A program made the translations under genes and the position numbers. 64,000 nt of DNA from the NCBI GenBank assembly GCA_039583875.1, contig CM077164.1:71393628-71457627 (forward strand). The letters run 5' to 3'. The stretch's first letter is position 1; each line of letters opens with the position of its first letter. The notes under the pieces were generated by a model. It was not told the origin of the DNA and ran no database searches. It saw only the letters and a list, made by a program, of their open reading frames with translations. This stretch comes from Platanthera guangdongensis (lineage: Eukaryota > Streptophyta > Magnoliopsida > Asparagales > Orchidaceae). Below are positions 44,927 to 56,940 of this stretch, piece after piece.

Positions 44927-47378
44927 CTACCTGATGAATAATGCCTCTGTTGGCTGCTTCCTGAAGAAGAGGAGGACCTACCCTGATGTCTCTGATAGGT
45001 TTGGAACTGGGTAGTCCTTTGAGTTGAAGAACTTGAAGCACCGGCAGCAGGTGGAGGAGGAGGAGGAGGAGGGGGTCCTTTCTATATCTTAGAGGAGGAG
45101 GTGAGTATATCCTGCTTTTCTTTCTTTCTTTTTGCTGGTTCTTGGACAGCCACATCCATGTTGGCATGCCCTTGTATGGTGTGATCTTCTGAATTATATA
45201 ATATGGAGTATCATTGGTTGGATTGAGTTTTGGAGCTGGCGGTGGAGGAGCTTTCCTCTTCTTAGAGACTTTCTTTTTCTTAGGCTCATCATCAGAGTCC
45301 TCTTCATAATTATCATCATCAGAAGAAGAATCTTGAGGATTATCATATAAAGCATCAATAGCTTTTAGTACAGTTTTATCAATGGGCTTTTCAGCCAGAG
45401 TAGGAGCTGGAGAAAGAACTGGAGGAGGAGCTGGAGAAAGAGTTGGAACAGGAGGGCTATATACAACAGTACTTTCAGCAGCTGTTCTATTTTCTTCTTC
45501 TATGTCAGCCATGATCAATGCATCAAGATCAGGCATTCTAGAATCATCCATAACAAAAATTGGAACAGAAGGGGGTGATATAATAGGGGAAACAGCTCTA
45601 GGAGGAGATGGCAGGACTGAAGCCTCTGGAATAACAAAAGCAGCCTTAAGTTTCTTGGTAACCTTGGGGCTTATTGGTGTGGTGTAGGGGACTATAGCCA
45701 AAGATGGCTTTATGCTGTCTTCTGGAAGTTCACTCAAATAAGTTGTATCAAAAATTTTCAACAATTTCAAAAGATCTACTGTGGGATTGATAATATAATC
45801 ACCGGCAGTATCTATAGTCTCTGAGACTGTCTCATCTATTTCCATATCAGATTCAATAAAATGAATGAAATCAAATAACTCATCATCAGCATCTGCATCT
45901 GCTGTTGCTTCTGCTTCTGCTGCTACTTTTTCTGTTGTTTCTGTCTGCTCTGCTGTTACTGCTTCTACTACTGTTACTTCTTCATTAAGTATCTCCCCCT
46001 GCCTGGTTTCAGTGGATACTGGAGCCAGGCCCCTAACTGAAGAGGGAGAAGCAGAGTGAGCAGATATTTGATCAGCAAGAAAGGATATGGAAGAAGCAAG
46101 AGGTGTAATAGCCTCTGCTATAATGCTTTGAGGAGGTGAGTAAGAAGTGTAATGAGAGATGGAATAATGGAGGGGTCCAATGGTAGAGATGCATAGGGTG
46201 TTTTAGAAGGTGTTGCAATTGAAATAGAGGGAGGGATAGAAGAGGATGGTGGAGGAGGAGGTAGAGAATCTTGCATGGGTTCATCTTGAGGAGAAGAAGT
46301 ATGGAGGGGGGAAGAGAGCAGATTGAAGGATGGGATGTTGTCCAGATGGTGGGGTAAGGGAGATGAAGTTGTTGATGTAATGGGTGTGCCATGGGGAGAG
46401 GGAGTATGAGTGTGAGATGGAATTTGTATATCATGTTGGAAGGAAGGAGAGGTATGTAGGGGAACATGAGTTGGAGATGTATGGAGGTGTGGGAGTGTGG
46501 ATTGTGGTGTGTACTGTGGAGGGGAGTTGGTGTGCCATCTGAGGATGAGGTTGGATGGCAGGATGTGATGGAGGTGGAGGAGGGAGATCTTCAGTAGGGT
46601 GGGGAGTGGCCAAACCAGCCCTGGTACTCTCAGAAAGCCTAGTGGAAGAGGAAGAAGCCTTGGAGGTCTTGGTGATGGTCCTCTCCCACCTGGCAAAGAG
46701 GGCACAGGTGAGCCTCTTGGAGGCATTGATGAATATTGTCGGGGAGACCAGGGATTCAGCAGCTTTTTCCTTTAGGAAGATTCCTAAGATTCTGCCAAAG
46801 CAAACCTCCTTTTTATTGTTCTTTTTATTAATCAGCTCAAACAGAATCTGAGCCCAGTTCACCTGCTTCTTGTTCACCACTACACACATTACCAGGAACT
46901 GATGCCTGGTTATATAATCATGGGCAGTGTGCTTGCCCAGCAAGACCTTGCCCACAATATCTGCGAGAAATTTATACTCGGCAGAGAGGTGTTTCTTTAG
47001 CAGCTTATTAGGGGTTTCTCCAGAATAATCCATCATACTTAGCATCTCATCAAACTCTTCATTTTTAATCTCTAATTCTTCTGTGTCATTGTTTAATCCA
47101 AAAATTTCAGTCAGAATGGCGGGGGTGAGAGAAACTACATTACCCGATATTGTCCCTATCATGGTGTTCTCATCGGTGGTGGAAGAAGTGTAGACCCACT
47201 CTCTGATCTCAGCGCTAGCTATTTTGATCCTGGTGGACATCAGATTCTTCAACTACTGATCTTCAAGCAGTTTCAGAATGTCTCGGAATATTTGTTCTAA
47301 GTGTTGAAATAATTCAAAGTATACATCAAATCCTGTATCGAATTTCATTGCCGCAAGACTTCCTGCTGGAATTGCCAT
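44512..47378 (-). pseudogene. C2 post-pol ORF (Sirevirus 'env-like' position), nuclear-type protein
   Basis: About 950 codons start at MAIPAGSLAA (47378), 400 bp after pol. A TAG at 47253-47255 and frameshifts near 46450, 46110 and 44805 break it. In order: a globular N-terminal part (IREWVYTS, ILTEIFGLNND, HDYITRHQFLVMCVVVN, FGRILGIFLKE) resembling plant-transposon-associated domains; a Ser/Thr/Pro/His-rich stretch; an Ala/Glu/Asp-rich stretch; Pro-rich repeats; an acidic run followed by PKKKKVSKKRK, a classical nuclear localisation pattern; an Asn/Gln-rich run; and a compact C-terminal block (MARLQELVGLSMINKAKAEG). I see no signal peptide and no membrane helix, so an envelope role is not supported. 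Confidence 0.7.
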
Positions 47379-47780
47379 TAGTACACCTGGAAGAGAAAAA
47401 CGAAGATCAAGTGCAAAGGAACTGAAAGCGCGGGATGGAGGTCGAAGAAATCCTAGATTTAAGGTTTTCCAGAATATGAATCGATAAACCCGTTCCACAA
47501 AAATGAAATAATTCTTCGATCTGAGGTCGACGAAATAATTTGTAGTTAAATAATTCGTCGAGCTTAGTCTGAAGATTTGAAAACATTTCGTCGAGCTCCG
47601 TTCGACGAAATTTTTATGAAGCAGATTCGTCAATCTCCGTTCGACGAAAATAACTTCACTCACAGAGAGTTCGTCGATCTCCGTTCGACGAATATCTCAA
47701 GAACTTTTCCCAGTTCGTCGAACTCTGTTCGGTGAACTTTGAAAAATTCGAGTGCAGACAGAAATTAAACTAAAGCTTCG
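47379..47780 (-). other. C2 spacer between pol and post-pol ORF, with dyads
   Basis: No gene. Six to eight copies of the TCGTCGA/TCGACGAA dyad with CTCCGT spacers occur at about 47500-47740. An open frame (47663-47253) crosses them but matches nothing. Confidence 0.7.
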
Positions 47781-49466
47781 TCATTGATCATTCCAAGCTG
47801 ATTTTATGAAGAACAAGTGATTTCTTTCATCCAAGGGTTTGGTGAAAATATCAGCTCTTTGTAAATCAGTGTAGATATAGACAAGTTTAATTTTGATTTT
47901 GTCTACACACTCTCTAATGAAATGATGCCTAATTTCTATATGCTTAGTCCTAATGTGATGGACTGGATTTTGTACTATGGATATAGCACTTGTGTTATCA
48001 CATAAGAGAGTTGAATTATTTAAGTTGAAACTATAGTCCAGGAGTTGATTCTGAATCTACAACATCTGTGAACAACAACTGCCAGCTGCTATATATTCTG
48101 CTTCAGCTGTTGATGTAGACACAAATGATTGCTTCTTGTAGAACCAAGACACTAATCTCATACCAAGGAACTGGCAAGTTCCTGAGGTACTTTTTCTGTC
48201 GACCCTACTTCCAGCAAAGTCATCATTTGAGTATCCAGTTAACTCAAATTCTGACTCAGTAGGATACCAAAGTCCTAGACTAGGACAACTCTTTATATAT
48301 CTCAAAATTCTTTTTAAGAAAATTAGTTGAGATTCTTTTGGGTTCACTTGGAACCTAGCACAAAGATATGTGGCAAACATTATGTCTGGTCTGCTTGTTG
48401 TAAGGTATAGTAAGGACCCAATAATGCCCCTATATAACTTCTGCTCAACAGGTTTCCCATGTGGATCAGAATCTATTACAGCATTAGTGGTCATAGGTGT
48501 TTTCTTTGCTGAGGCATCAGCCATCCCAAACTTCTTAATAAGCTCTTTAGCATATTTAGCCTGGGAGATGAAGATGCCATCAGGTAGCTGCTTCACTTGG
48601 AGACCAAGGAGGTAGGAGAGCTCACCCATGCTACTCATTTCAAACTTTGAATGCATGAGGTCAGAGAACCTCTTGCATAGTTTGGAATCAGTAGACCCAA
48701 ATATAATATCATCCACATATATTTGTACTAACAAGGTTTGATCCTTATGGTGCCTAGTGAATAATGTTTTATCTACTATGCCTCTAGTGAATTTATGCTC
48801 TATCAAAAAGCTAGCTAAGGTCACATACCAAGCTCTTGGAGCTTGCTTTAAACCATAGAGAGATTTATGTAATCTAAAAACATATGAGGGATGGGTTGGA
48901 GAGATAAAACTTGGAGGTTGTTCAACATAAACCTCTTCTTTCAGTACTCCATTTAGGAAGGCACTCTTGACATCCATCTAATAAACTTTAAACTTCTTGT
49001 ATGCAACATAGGCAAGAAAAATTTTGATAGCCTCTAACCTTGAAACTGGTGCAAATGTTTGGTCATAGTCTATCCCTTCTTCTTGCCTATAACCTTGAGC
49101 AACAAGCCTAGCCTTGTTTCTCATAATTATACCTTGGGCATCTAGTTTGTTTCTATATACCCATTTATTTCCAATGACTGGATAGTATTTGGTTCTTGGA
49201 ATTAAATCCCAAACTCTACATCTCTCAAATTGGTTAAGTTCCTCTTGCATAGCAATGATCCAGTGGGGATCTTGCTCAGCATCTTTTATGGATTGAGATT
49301 CAACTTGAGAGAGAAAACAGGCATGCATCACATCTTGGTTGAGTTGATGCCTTATCTGTACACCTACTGACATGTCTCCAATCACTTGAGATCTGGGGTG
49401 ATCCCTTAGTGTGACAAAGTCAGTGGGTGGAGTTGGTTCGTTAACGACATTTGGAATTAATTCCTC
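47781..49466 (-). pseudogene. C2 reverse transcriptase and RNase H
   Basis: Copia-type RT (RVT_2): [14 protein letters not shown] and [20 protein letters not shown], a TAG at 48978-48980, then [20 protein letters not shown] and the catalytic YVDD at about 48708-48719. RNase H has [16 protein letters not shown] and [20 protein letters not shown] at 48057-48059 precedes the last 90 residues, including TKHIEIRHHFIRE and ADIFTKPL, ending at 47781. All in one frame, so only three nonsense codons separate it from an open pol. Confidence 0.93.
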
Positions 49467-50960
49467 TTATGGAATTATGTTTGCTGTTGTATGAGGTTCA
49501 ACTTCTTCCAAAGGTTCTTCTTCACTGTCTTCATCAACTTGTGGAGAAGGATGTGTTGGAGCCTCTTGGGTGAGGCTTAGTCCATCCAAATTCTCACACA
49601 AGTGAGGTACCTGCAAAGGGTTACTGGTAGAAATGTCTTTCTCCTTGCAAGACATGTTAGCCTCATCAAAAGTTACATGTATAGATTCTTCAATTTTCAA
49701 AGAGGATTTCTTAAATATCCTATAAGCTTTGCTTACTTGGGAATATCTTAGAAAACTTCCCTCTTCAGCCTTAGCTTCAAACTTTCTAATGTATTTCTTG
49801 TTATTATTATGTATATAGCATACACATCCAAATACTTTAAAATAAGTGATTTTAGGTTTCTTCCCTTTAAGTAATCCATAGGGAGTCCTATTTTTAAGTT
49901 TATGTATCAAACTTTTGATCAGTACATAATTTGTTGTGCTTACAGCCTCTGCCCAAAAGGATAGTGGCATATAAGCATCTGCAAGTAATGTGCTTGCAGC
50001 TTCAATCAAGATTCTATTCTTCCTCTCAGCTACCCCATTTTGTTGGGGAGTTCTAGGAGCTGAGAAGCAGTGTCTGATACCTTCCTTCTCACAGAACTCA
50101 TGCATAAGAAGAGACTCAAACTCTGTACCATGATCACTTCTGATCAATGCAACATGAGTAAAGTACTCAATTTGTATGGTCCTGAGAAAATCTGTAAAAA
50201 CTTTAAAAGTATCTGACTTAGATCTCAGAAAGAACACCCAAGTAAATCTTGAGAAGTCATCTACAATGACTAGAGTATAGGATTTCCCTCCTAGGCTTTG
50301 TACAGCAATGGGTCCAAAGAGATCCATGTGTAGTAAGTACAAGATCCTACGTGAATCACTTTTATTAACTGACTTAAAACTAGATTTAGTTTGCTTGCCT
50401 AGTTGACAAGCCCTGCATAGGCCTTCCTTCTTGTAGGGACCAGAAGGCAAACCTCTCACAAGGTTGTCTTTAGATATCCTAGCAATATTTTTCATGTTAA
50501 CATGTCCGAGCCTTTTATGCCATAATTCATTTTGATTGCAAACAATATTGAGCTGACAAATATCTGAATTGGCAGAAAGAAAATCTACTATGTATATGTT
50601 ACCTTGTCTATTTCTAATTAAAACAATTTGTTTTTCTTTATTTGAAATAGTACAAGATGTTGAGTTAAAGTGTACCTGATAACCTTCATCACATAATTGT
50701 CTTATAGAGATGAGGTTATGCTTGAGTCCACTTACATATATCACTTTCTTGAAAGTGACTGCTCCAATATTTACTTCTCCAAATCCCTCTGACTAGCCCT
50801 AATTTGAATCACCAAAGATAACCTTTGGTCCCAGCTTGAACTTGTAGTTGCTTAAGTTTTCCTTGCTGCCAGTCATGTGCTTGGAGCATCCACTGTCCAG
50901 ATACCATAGTTGATTAACAACTGGACAGCTCTTCACCTGCAGAGAAAATAATAAATTGTT
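49467..50960 (-). pseudogene. C2 protease and integrase
   Basis: The protease active site WYLDSGCSKHMTG lies near 50865-50915. One stop follows (about 50796). The GAG-pre-integrase HHCC zinc region is LWHKRLGHVNMKNIARIS...CRACQLGKQ. The integrase catalytic core has D in HMDLFGPI, D in IRSDHGTEFE and E in QQNGVAERKN. The frame is open from 50744 to 49467 (425 codons), so integrase itself looks intact. Order PR-IN-RT-RH is diagnostic of copia. Confidence 0.93.
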
Positions 50961-53067
50961 CTTGACCTAGGTTACCTTGGGTCCTTTGTTATGCTGATAG
51001 GAAAAACTTGAAATCATAGAAAATTCATGTTGTGATTTATATCCTAATGGGTGATATCTTCTAGGTGGAATTATCCAATCAGCAAGTGGGTTAAATGATT
51101 TACTATTTTGATTAGAGTTGCTGTCATAATTATGATTTTTACTAAGTCTTACTGGGTTCGACGAATAGTTGTGAGTTCGTCGATTAGAGTTCGACGAAAT
51201 GGGATGAGATCGTCGATCTCTGCTCAGAGAATGAACACAGTCATTTTCTGTGCCCCAAGTTCGTCGACCTCTGCTCGACAAACCATACACAGTTCGTCGA
51301 TCGCAGTAAGACGAATAATTATTATATAGATCTGCGTTCAGAGTTCGTCAACTTGAGTTCGACGAATTGGCCATATTTCGTCGATCTGAGGTCGACGAAA
51401 TCTGCTGAACATGTTCTGCATATTAATTTTTTTATCCTTTCTTCTTTCCTTATTTTTGTGCTTAATTTCAGGTTGATTGGGATTGTTACTAACTAATTTT
51501 TCTTTACCCTTAGCAGATACAAATTTGATGGGGGTTGTTAATATATTCTTCTTGAGAATGGGGGATAAACTTGATGAAGCAGCCAAGCCTAGTTTGCCAT
51601 TCAGTCTGGCATTGATTGTGCTTACGATGTCCATCAGCTTAAGGCTTCTCCCATTGATAGATTCCTCAAGTTGTTTGGCCTCACATAGCTCTGTTTTAAG
51701 GAGTTAATTTGTTCATTAGCTAGATTTAGTTCATCTTTTAGCCTAGTGTTTTTAGAAATCATATTTTCTTGATTAGCTAGTCTTTCCCTAAGTGTTTTGA
51801 TTTCCTTTTCAAAGTTTATTAAATTAACACACATGGTTTTAAATTCAAATTTGAAAGCATCAAAATTATAGTCAAAAGATAAAAGTACCTGATCAGCTTT
51901 TGTTTCTGAAGCTTCTTCATTGTCAGATTCTTCTTCTTCTGATTGACTTCTGGAGGCATCAATGGCCATGAGGCAGACTTCCTTGGCCCTTGCCTCTTTT
52001 TCTTCTTCACTGGAACTTAAGGATGTGGATTCATCCTCTGTTTCACTCCCGAATTCAGCTACAAAATCTTTCTCCTTCTTTTTATATTTACTGGAGGAAG
52101 GCCTGTTGTTTTGCTGTCTTCTTGAATCCTTCTCTCTTCTTCTTTCTTTGTTTTTGATTCTCAGGACACTTTGAGATGAAGTGTCCAGGTTTCCTGCAGC
52201 CAAAGCAAACTACCTCTTTAGTAGGGGTTTTGTCACACCTTGGCTTGTCATCCTACCTGGATGACTTTCTTCTGAAATCTTTCCTTGCCATTTTATAAAA
52301 TCTTTGGCAAAGAGACTCGTCAACTCTTCATTGACTGTTGAGGCTTCAGATTCTTCAACAGCCTTGAATGTCAGGTTGTGTTCCTTCCTTGCTGGTGGAG
52401 GTGTCCTGTACTCTGCTGCTTCTCTGGATTTAATGAGCTGCTCATAGGACTTGAGCTTTCCCAAAAGATATTCAGTGGAAATCTCATTTAAGCTTCTGGC
52501 CTCCTTAATTGGCTAGATCCTTGAATCCCATGAGCTTGGGAAGCACATAAGGATTTTGTCATTAACCTCAGTGAGGGTGATGTCCTTATCCGAGGTCTTC
52601 AGCTCATTGATGATTGAGCTCAGCCTGTTGTACATATCTGCAACAGATTCTGCTTCCTCCTTCTTGAAGTTCTCATATTGGGATATGAGATTGGATCTTC
52701 TATCTTTCCTCTCATTAGCTGATCCAGCTACCATTTGGTTGAGAGAGTCTCAAATGGCCTTAGCTGATGTGCATTCTGCCACTTTTTGGAAAATGTCATC
52801 AGACATTGTTTAGGCCAGAATATTCATGGTTTTCGCATCAGCAACCTTTGCTTTCTTTTGGGCTTCAGTCCACTCAGGTGGTGGAACTGCATGAGTGCTT
52901 GAGGTTGCTATAGAAGTAGATTGTTAAGGAGGACCTGTCAAAATGGAATTGTAGATGTCCTCATCAATAGAATTCATATATAATTTGATTCTTGTCTTCC
53001 AGATGGAAAACTTATTTAAATTGCATACTGGAGGTCTGGTGCTTGCATAGTCTTTTTTCTGTGCCAT
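50961..53067 (-). pseudogene. C2 Gag
   Basis: It starts at 53067 (MAQKKDYAST) and is homologous to C1 Gag: UBN2 region with ERKDRRSNLISQYENFKKEE, zinc knuckle CFGCRKPGHFISKC at about 52160-52205, Lys-rich and acidic stretches, coiled-coil-like segment, and MDIVSTINARLNGKLGLAAS. Stops occur near 52926, 52830, 52750 and 52512. Two compensating frameshifts surround the knuckle. Further frame changes occur near 51634 and in the TCGTCGA dyad region (51165-51400), which again sits in the C-terminal part of Gag. Confidence 0.9.
51165..51400 (-). repeat. TCGTCGA dyad array inside C2 gag
   Basis: At least ten half or full TCGTCGA/TCGACGAA sites with CTCTGCT, TTGAGT or CTGAGG spacers. Coding-strand text gives RRTQVDEL and similar. 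The position is equivalent to 232-415 in C1. Confidence 0.83.
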
Positions 53068-53154
53068 GCTGTGAATATAAACCTAGTAGAAATAAAAGTT
53101 AGATCTAACATAGGATCTTTTGGTTCAAGGGTTAACTTGTACAACCAAAGGAAC

Positions 53155-53171
53155 CTTCCTCTGATACCAAT
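53155..53171 (-). promoter_or_regulatory. C2 primer-binding site (initiator tRNA-Met type)
   Basis: The minus strand reads ATTGGTATCAGAGGAAGG immediately after the LTR end CTTTCA. Confidence 0.88.
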
Positions 53172-54004
53172 TGAAAGTTGGTGTTAGATCTGAAATACTC
53201 TAAAGGGGGGGGTGAATAGAGTATATTGAAAACTTAAAATCTTTTTGTAGTAAATAAAAAATCAATCCTAAAATTATATATTCTACCACAGGCTCAGCAA
53301 AATATAAACTAATTATCACAGACACAGCAACCTAACTAGCACAGCCACAGCAAGAATAAAAGAAAAAGATGGCAACCAGACAACACAAGAATTTTATAAT
53401 GATTCCCCAACCTGGGTTCATTCACTCTTCTACCACCCTGGTAGGAATCCACACAGGTTTTTGATCAGGTGACTGCCACCAATGAGCTTTTGATCAGGTG
53501 CTCAAATACCAACCCCAAGTCTTTTGATCAGGAGACTTGCAACCAAGAATAACTTTTGAAGAGAGTTAAAGAACCCTTTTTACAGTAGGGGATGAGAGAG
53601 TGATGGTGTCTTCACTTTCTCAAATACAACTGAGAAGACTTAGTGGATGTATGATGTTAGCAAAAGCTCCCCCTGAGATATTGAACTCAGGAAAATTTGA
53701 GGCTTGTTGCAGGGTGAGTAGGTCTTTATTATTTCAGCCTTGACCAGCAGGTATCCTGGAGCTTCTTGGTAGATAGAGTGTTTGTTGTCCTTTGAAAAAT
53801 CCTGAGATGAAGAAGGAAGAAGACTCTTGATTTGAATGTATGTTCTTCTTCTTCTTTAGCTTGCTGTAATTTCTCTGGTCAAGGGCTAGGCCTTCTTGTA
53901 TCTTTACTATGTTATTACCATGTGTATGTTGTTCTCTGTGTTCAGTCAAGAAGGAAGAAGAAGATCCTTACTCTGTCTGTCTATCGAAGAAAGAAGAAAA
54001 ATTC

Positions 54005-54013
54005 TTTTTTATA
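54005..54013 (-). promoter_or_regulatory. C2 5' LTR TATA box
   Basis: The minus strand reads AAAATATAAAAAAG, about 260 bp downstream of the dyad array. The homologous site in the other LTR is conserved (CTTTTTATAT near 34341). Confidence 0.6.
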
Positions 54014-54269
54014 TTTTCCATGAAATCTTCCTTTTAAATTTTGAATTTCTTACTTCATTCAATGCAGATGGCTTGGAGAATATTTGCATTGATTGATTTC
54101 CCCAACTATCCCATTGAAAAACGACAAGCAATAATCCTGATGAAGTCCATAATCAATGTTTGCTTCTAACAGTAATATTCAGAGAATATAAAGCATTGAT
54201 TACTCAGGAATTATTGCAATAAATAAGACAGAGGGAGGGAAATATCCAGGTCTGGAACTTCACAGAAAT

Positions 54270-54950
54270 CGTTGAGCAGAGAACAGAATTCGTCGACCTG
54301 GGTCCAGAGTTCGTCGAGCTGAGAAGTCAAGTTCGTCGACCAGATAATAGTTGTTCGTCGAGCTGAGATCCAAGATCGTCGAACTAAAATAGATAGCTGC
54401 TTTCTCTAGAACCTTGCCAATTCTGGGCATCAAGATCGTCGAGCAGAGATTCTATCTTCGTCGACTGGAGTTCAGTGATATGTTTCTTGGACTTAAGAAT
54501 GTTGAAGTAAAGTGTCCAGGAATCGTCGACCTGAGAACTAGGTTCATCAACCTGAGAACTAATTTCGTCGAGCTGAGAACTTCTAATTGCTACTTGATAA
54601 AGCTTGCAAAGAATGTGGTCTAAATTCATCAAGCTGAGAGGATGAATTCGTCGACTGAAGTATGATTCTGGACTTAGAATATTTAAGTGTTTCTGGTCTT
54701 AAAATGTTGAAGTAGATGATCCAGAAATCGTCGACCTAAGATCCAAGTTCGTCGAGCTGATATTCTAACTTCGTCGACTAGAGTTTAGTGAGAAGAATTC
54801 TGGGCTTGGAATGTTGAAGTATAATGTCCAGAGATTGTCGACCTGAGAACCAAGTTCATCGAGCTTAGCTCAGAGAATTTTCTCTAAGTTCGTCGAGCTA
54901 AGCACGACTATCGTCGACCTGAGTTCGACGAATGTCGAAATCATTCTCTG
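54270..54950. repeat. TCGTCGA dyad array in C2 5' LTR
   Basis: About twenty occurrences of (T/A)TCGTCGA followed by CCTGAGAAC, GCTGAGA or CTGGAGTTC. Many sites form imperfect inverted pairs. The same array is in the 3' LTR at 34615-35280. Confidence 0.88.
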
Positions 54951-55134
54951 AGTCTTTGAAATTTCTATAAATCTTGAGTCTTTTGCAGTCTGTTGATGGC
55001 TGGTCCATGCAGTGTTGACTCTAAGGACATGACCTATACTCTAGGACTCATACATGACCCTGGCTATACATATTGTATCAAACATCCTAATTTAGTGAAC
55101 CTAGCCCAAATCTAACTAGGGATCCAACATGTCC

Positions 55135-56615
55135 AAAGGAGGGGCCCACAAGGTTGGCCAAATAAAATGACTCAGATCAGGAGGGAGAGTCCGTAAATCT
55201 AAAACCGGGAGAGAGTTAAGATCAAATTTAATTTCATGCAACGGAGATAGCATCAGGGGATGCTCATCCGGGTCTACTTCACTAACATCGTCCAAAAATA
55301 CAACTCTCTCACTTGGACATTCTTCCAACACGCTAGACACTTCATCCAATTCGGAATCAGTATTGGCCTCAGAAATGGGCAAAATCAAACTCGACAAAAT
55401 TTCTAATCCATATTGGGCTTCAAGCAAAGGAGATAACATCAAAGAAATATATTACGGGTCCTCAGCGCTAGCGTCATCCAAAATTAACCTTCCCACACCG
55501 GGCAAATCTTCCAATACAACACTTCCCTCACTAGCCAAATCTTCCCATGATGTAGGTACATCGTCAAAATCAGGATAGAGGACAGGGCAAGTCGAATCCC
55601 GGGGAGAATCTAAATTAGCTTGAATCTCAAGCAACGACGATAATATCAATGAACTATCTACCGGATGTGCATCACTAAGATCATCCCAAGCTAAACATCC
55701 ATCCCAAGGTAACTCTTCCAACACCGATGAAACATCTACCAACACTGGGTCCACAGAAGACTCCTTGATAATCACGGTAGACGCCTCAGAAATATTGTCG
55801 ACAGGGAGTGTAGATGATTCCTTATGGGAGAAATCCTCATCCGGGTCACTAGGATAACCAATCTCCTTAACGTCACTAAAAGCGTCAGCGATATCTGCCT
55901 CGTCCTCAGTGACAGGCTCAGTACAAGACACTAGCTCAGACTCATCAGGGTAGTCAACGACTAGATCAGGAAACTCAGAGGGAGACTCAAAAGGGTCTAT
56001 GGGCGTAATCGGGGTAGGATGCTCAATAAAGTCATGGTCAGATATGCCTCTAGACTCACAAGTCATAGTCGTCTATCTGCCCCTATAGATAGGACTACTC
56101 TCACCCCGCGGGCTCATGGTAGTCCTAGCAGCCACATGTACCGAACTCGAGATAGGGGACCTCACTATTTCCTTTCCTCTATAGGTGGGTGCAGGTGTGC
56201 CATGGGTAGCTCTACTAGCCTGGGGAAAGGATCTTTCCTGGGGGAATAGGTCACCCTTATGGTCAGGTTTGGATAAGGTGCCATAACTATACTGGCTAGC
56301 GGATGTCGGGCTAGTAGTAAGGCGGTAGGGGGAATCAAATTTCTCCGAGAGTATTCTTCGCATGTGGGGCCATGCATATGGATAGCTACCAGCTCCACGC
56401 TCTTCGTTCAGCCAAAACATGCGGGCTCGACCTCTTAACCGCTCTCGGACTACATTAACCTTTTAGTAGTCTCCCAATTTGTTATAATCAAAATAGATTT
56501 CTACCCACTTAAGCCAGTCTCTAAAATACTTTGGATCCCCATAATCATCATAGGTGAAAATCTTAGTATGTATGAAAGCCTAGGGATGATTGGAAACATT
56601 AACGTCGAAAGCCAT
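55135..56615 (-). pseudogene. G4 Gag with acidic repeat region
   Basis: It starts at MAFDVNVSNHP (56615). Stops near 56582 and 56464 break the N-terminal part, where FTYDDYGDPKYFRDWLKWVE and the WPHMRRILSEKFDSP block mark Retrotrans_gag. After a Ser/Pro/Arg-rich stretch, a long acidic region contains three related units of about 70-100 residues (VLEELPWDGCLAWDDLSDAHP, VLEDLPGVGRLILDDASAED and VLEECPSERVVFLDDVSEVD, each followed by LxLSxLxE). The frame runs up to the C2 insertion and continues on the other side at 33506. No zinc knuckle is visible. Confidence 0.72.
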
Positions 56616-56940
56616 TTCAGTGAGAACCGGAGAGAATATCTCACCCGGAACTGGTGCAAATGTAATGAAAAAATAACCTGGCCCTATTTAAATTTCAAAG
56701 ATGTAATTGTTCCCGTTAAGTACTTAAAATAACAAATTTATTTTTTTTTATTTTCTTGCTGGAAATAATATGAAGATTATTAAATAATTTTTTTTTTTGA
56801 TTTTGCTGAAAACATAAAAAAGTTAGGCCGCTATTTGCAGACCAAAATTAAAAATTTATAAAGATTTAATAAAAATAATGACTTAATAAAAATAAAATAT
56901 TTTTTTTATTTCGGGACTAGGCCGCTATCATGCAAAGAGA
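56616..56940. other. AT-rich G4 leader remnant
   Basis: T- and A-rich, no ORF. The phrase TAGGCCGCTAT occurs twice about 105 bp apart (56824 and 56928). It ends abruptly at the G2-family LTR. Confidence 0.5.

Larger units (their letters stand above)
33507..55129 (-). mobile_element. C2: Sirevirus-like Ty1/copia element, complete but split by L1
   Basis: 5' LTR 53172-55129, tRNA-Met PBS, gag, pol, an additional post-pol ORF, PPT, and a 3' LTR made of 33507-35320 plus 44137-44283. TGTCC flanks both ends (33502-33506 and 55130-55134). LTRs differ by roughly 4-5% in the first 200 bp by eye. Gag-pol has a handful of stops and frameshifts. Without L1 the element would be about 12.8 kb, long for copia and typical of Sireviruses. 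Confidence 0.93.
53172..55129 (-). repeat. C2 5' LTR (1,958 bp)
   Basis: TGAAAGTTGGTGTTAGATC...CTAGGGATCCAACA. Dyad array 54270-54950. Minus-strand TATAAAAAA at 54005-54013 lies downstream of the array in the element's sense. Flanked on the outside by TGTCC. Confidence 0.93.
31198..56940 (-). mobile_element. G4: chromovirus-related non-autonomous gypsy element
   Basis: On the minus strand: gag and acidic repeats (56615-55135), then, after the C2 insertion, integrase C-terminal fragments (33506-32717), a chromodomain-like segment (about 32537-32300), a PPT (32206-32219) and a 3' LTR (32205 down to about 31198). RT, RNase H and the integrase core are absent. The 5' LTR is not found; G4 stops near 56940 at a G2-family LTR. 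Confidence 0.75.
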
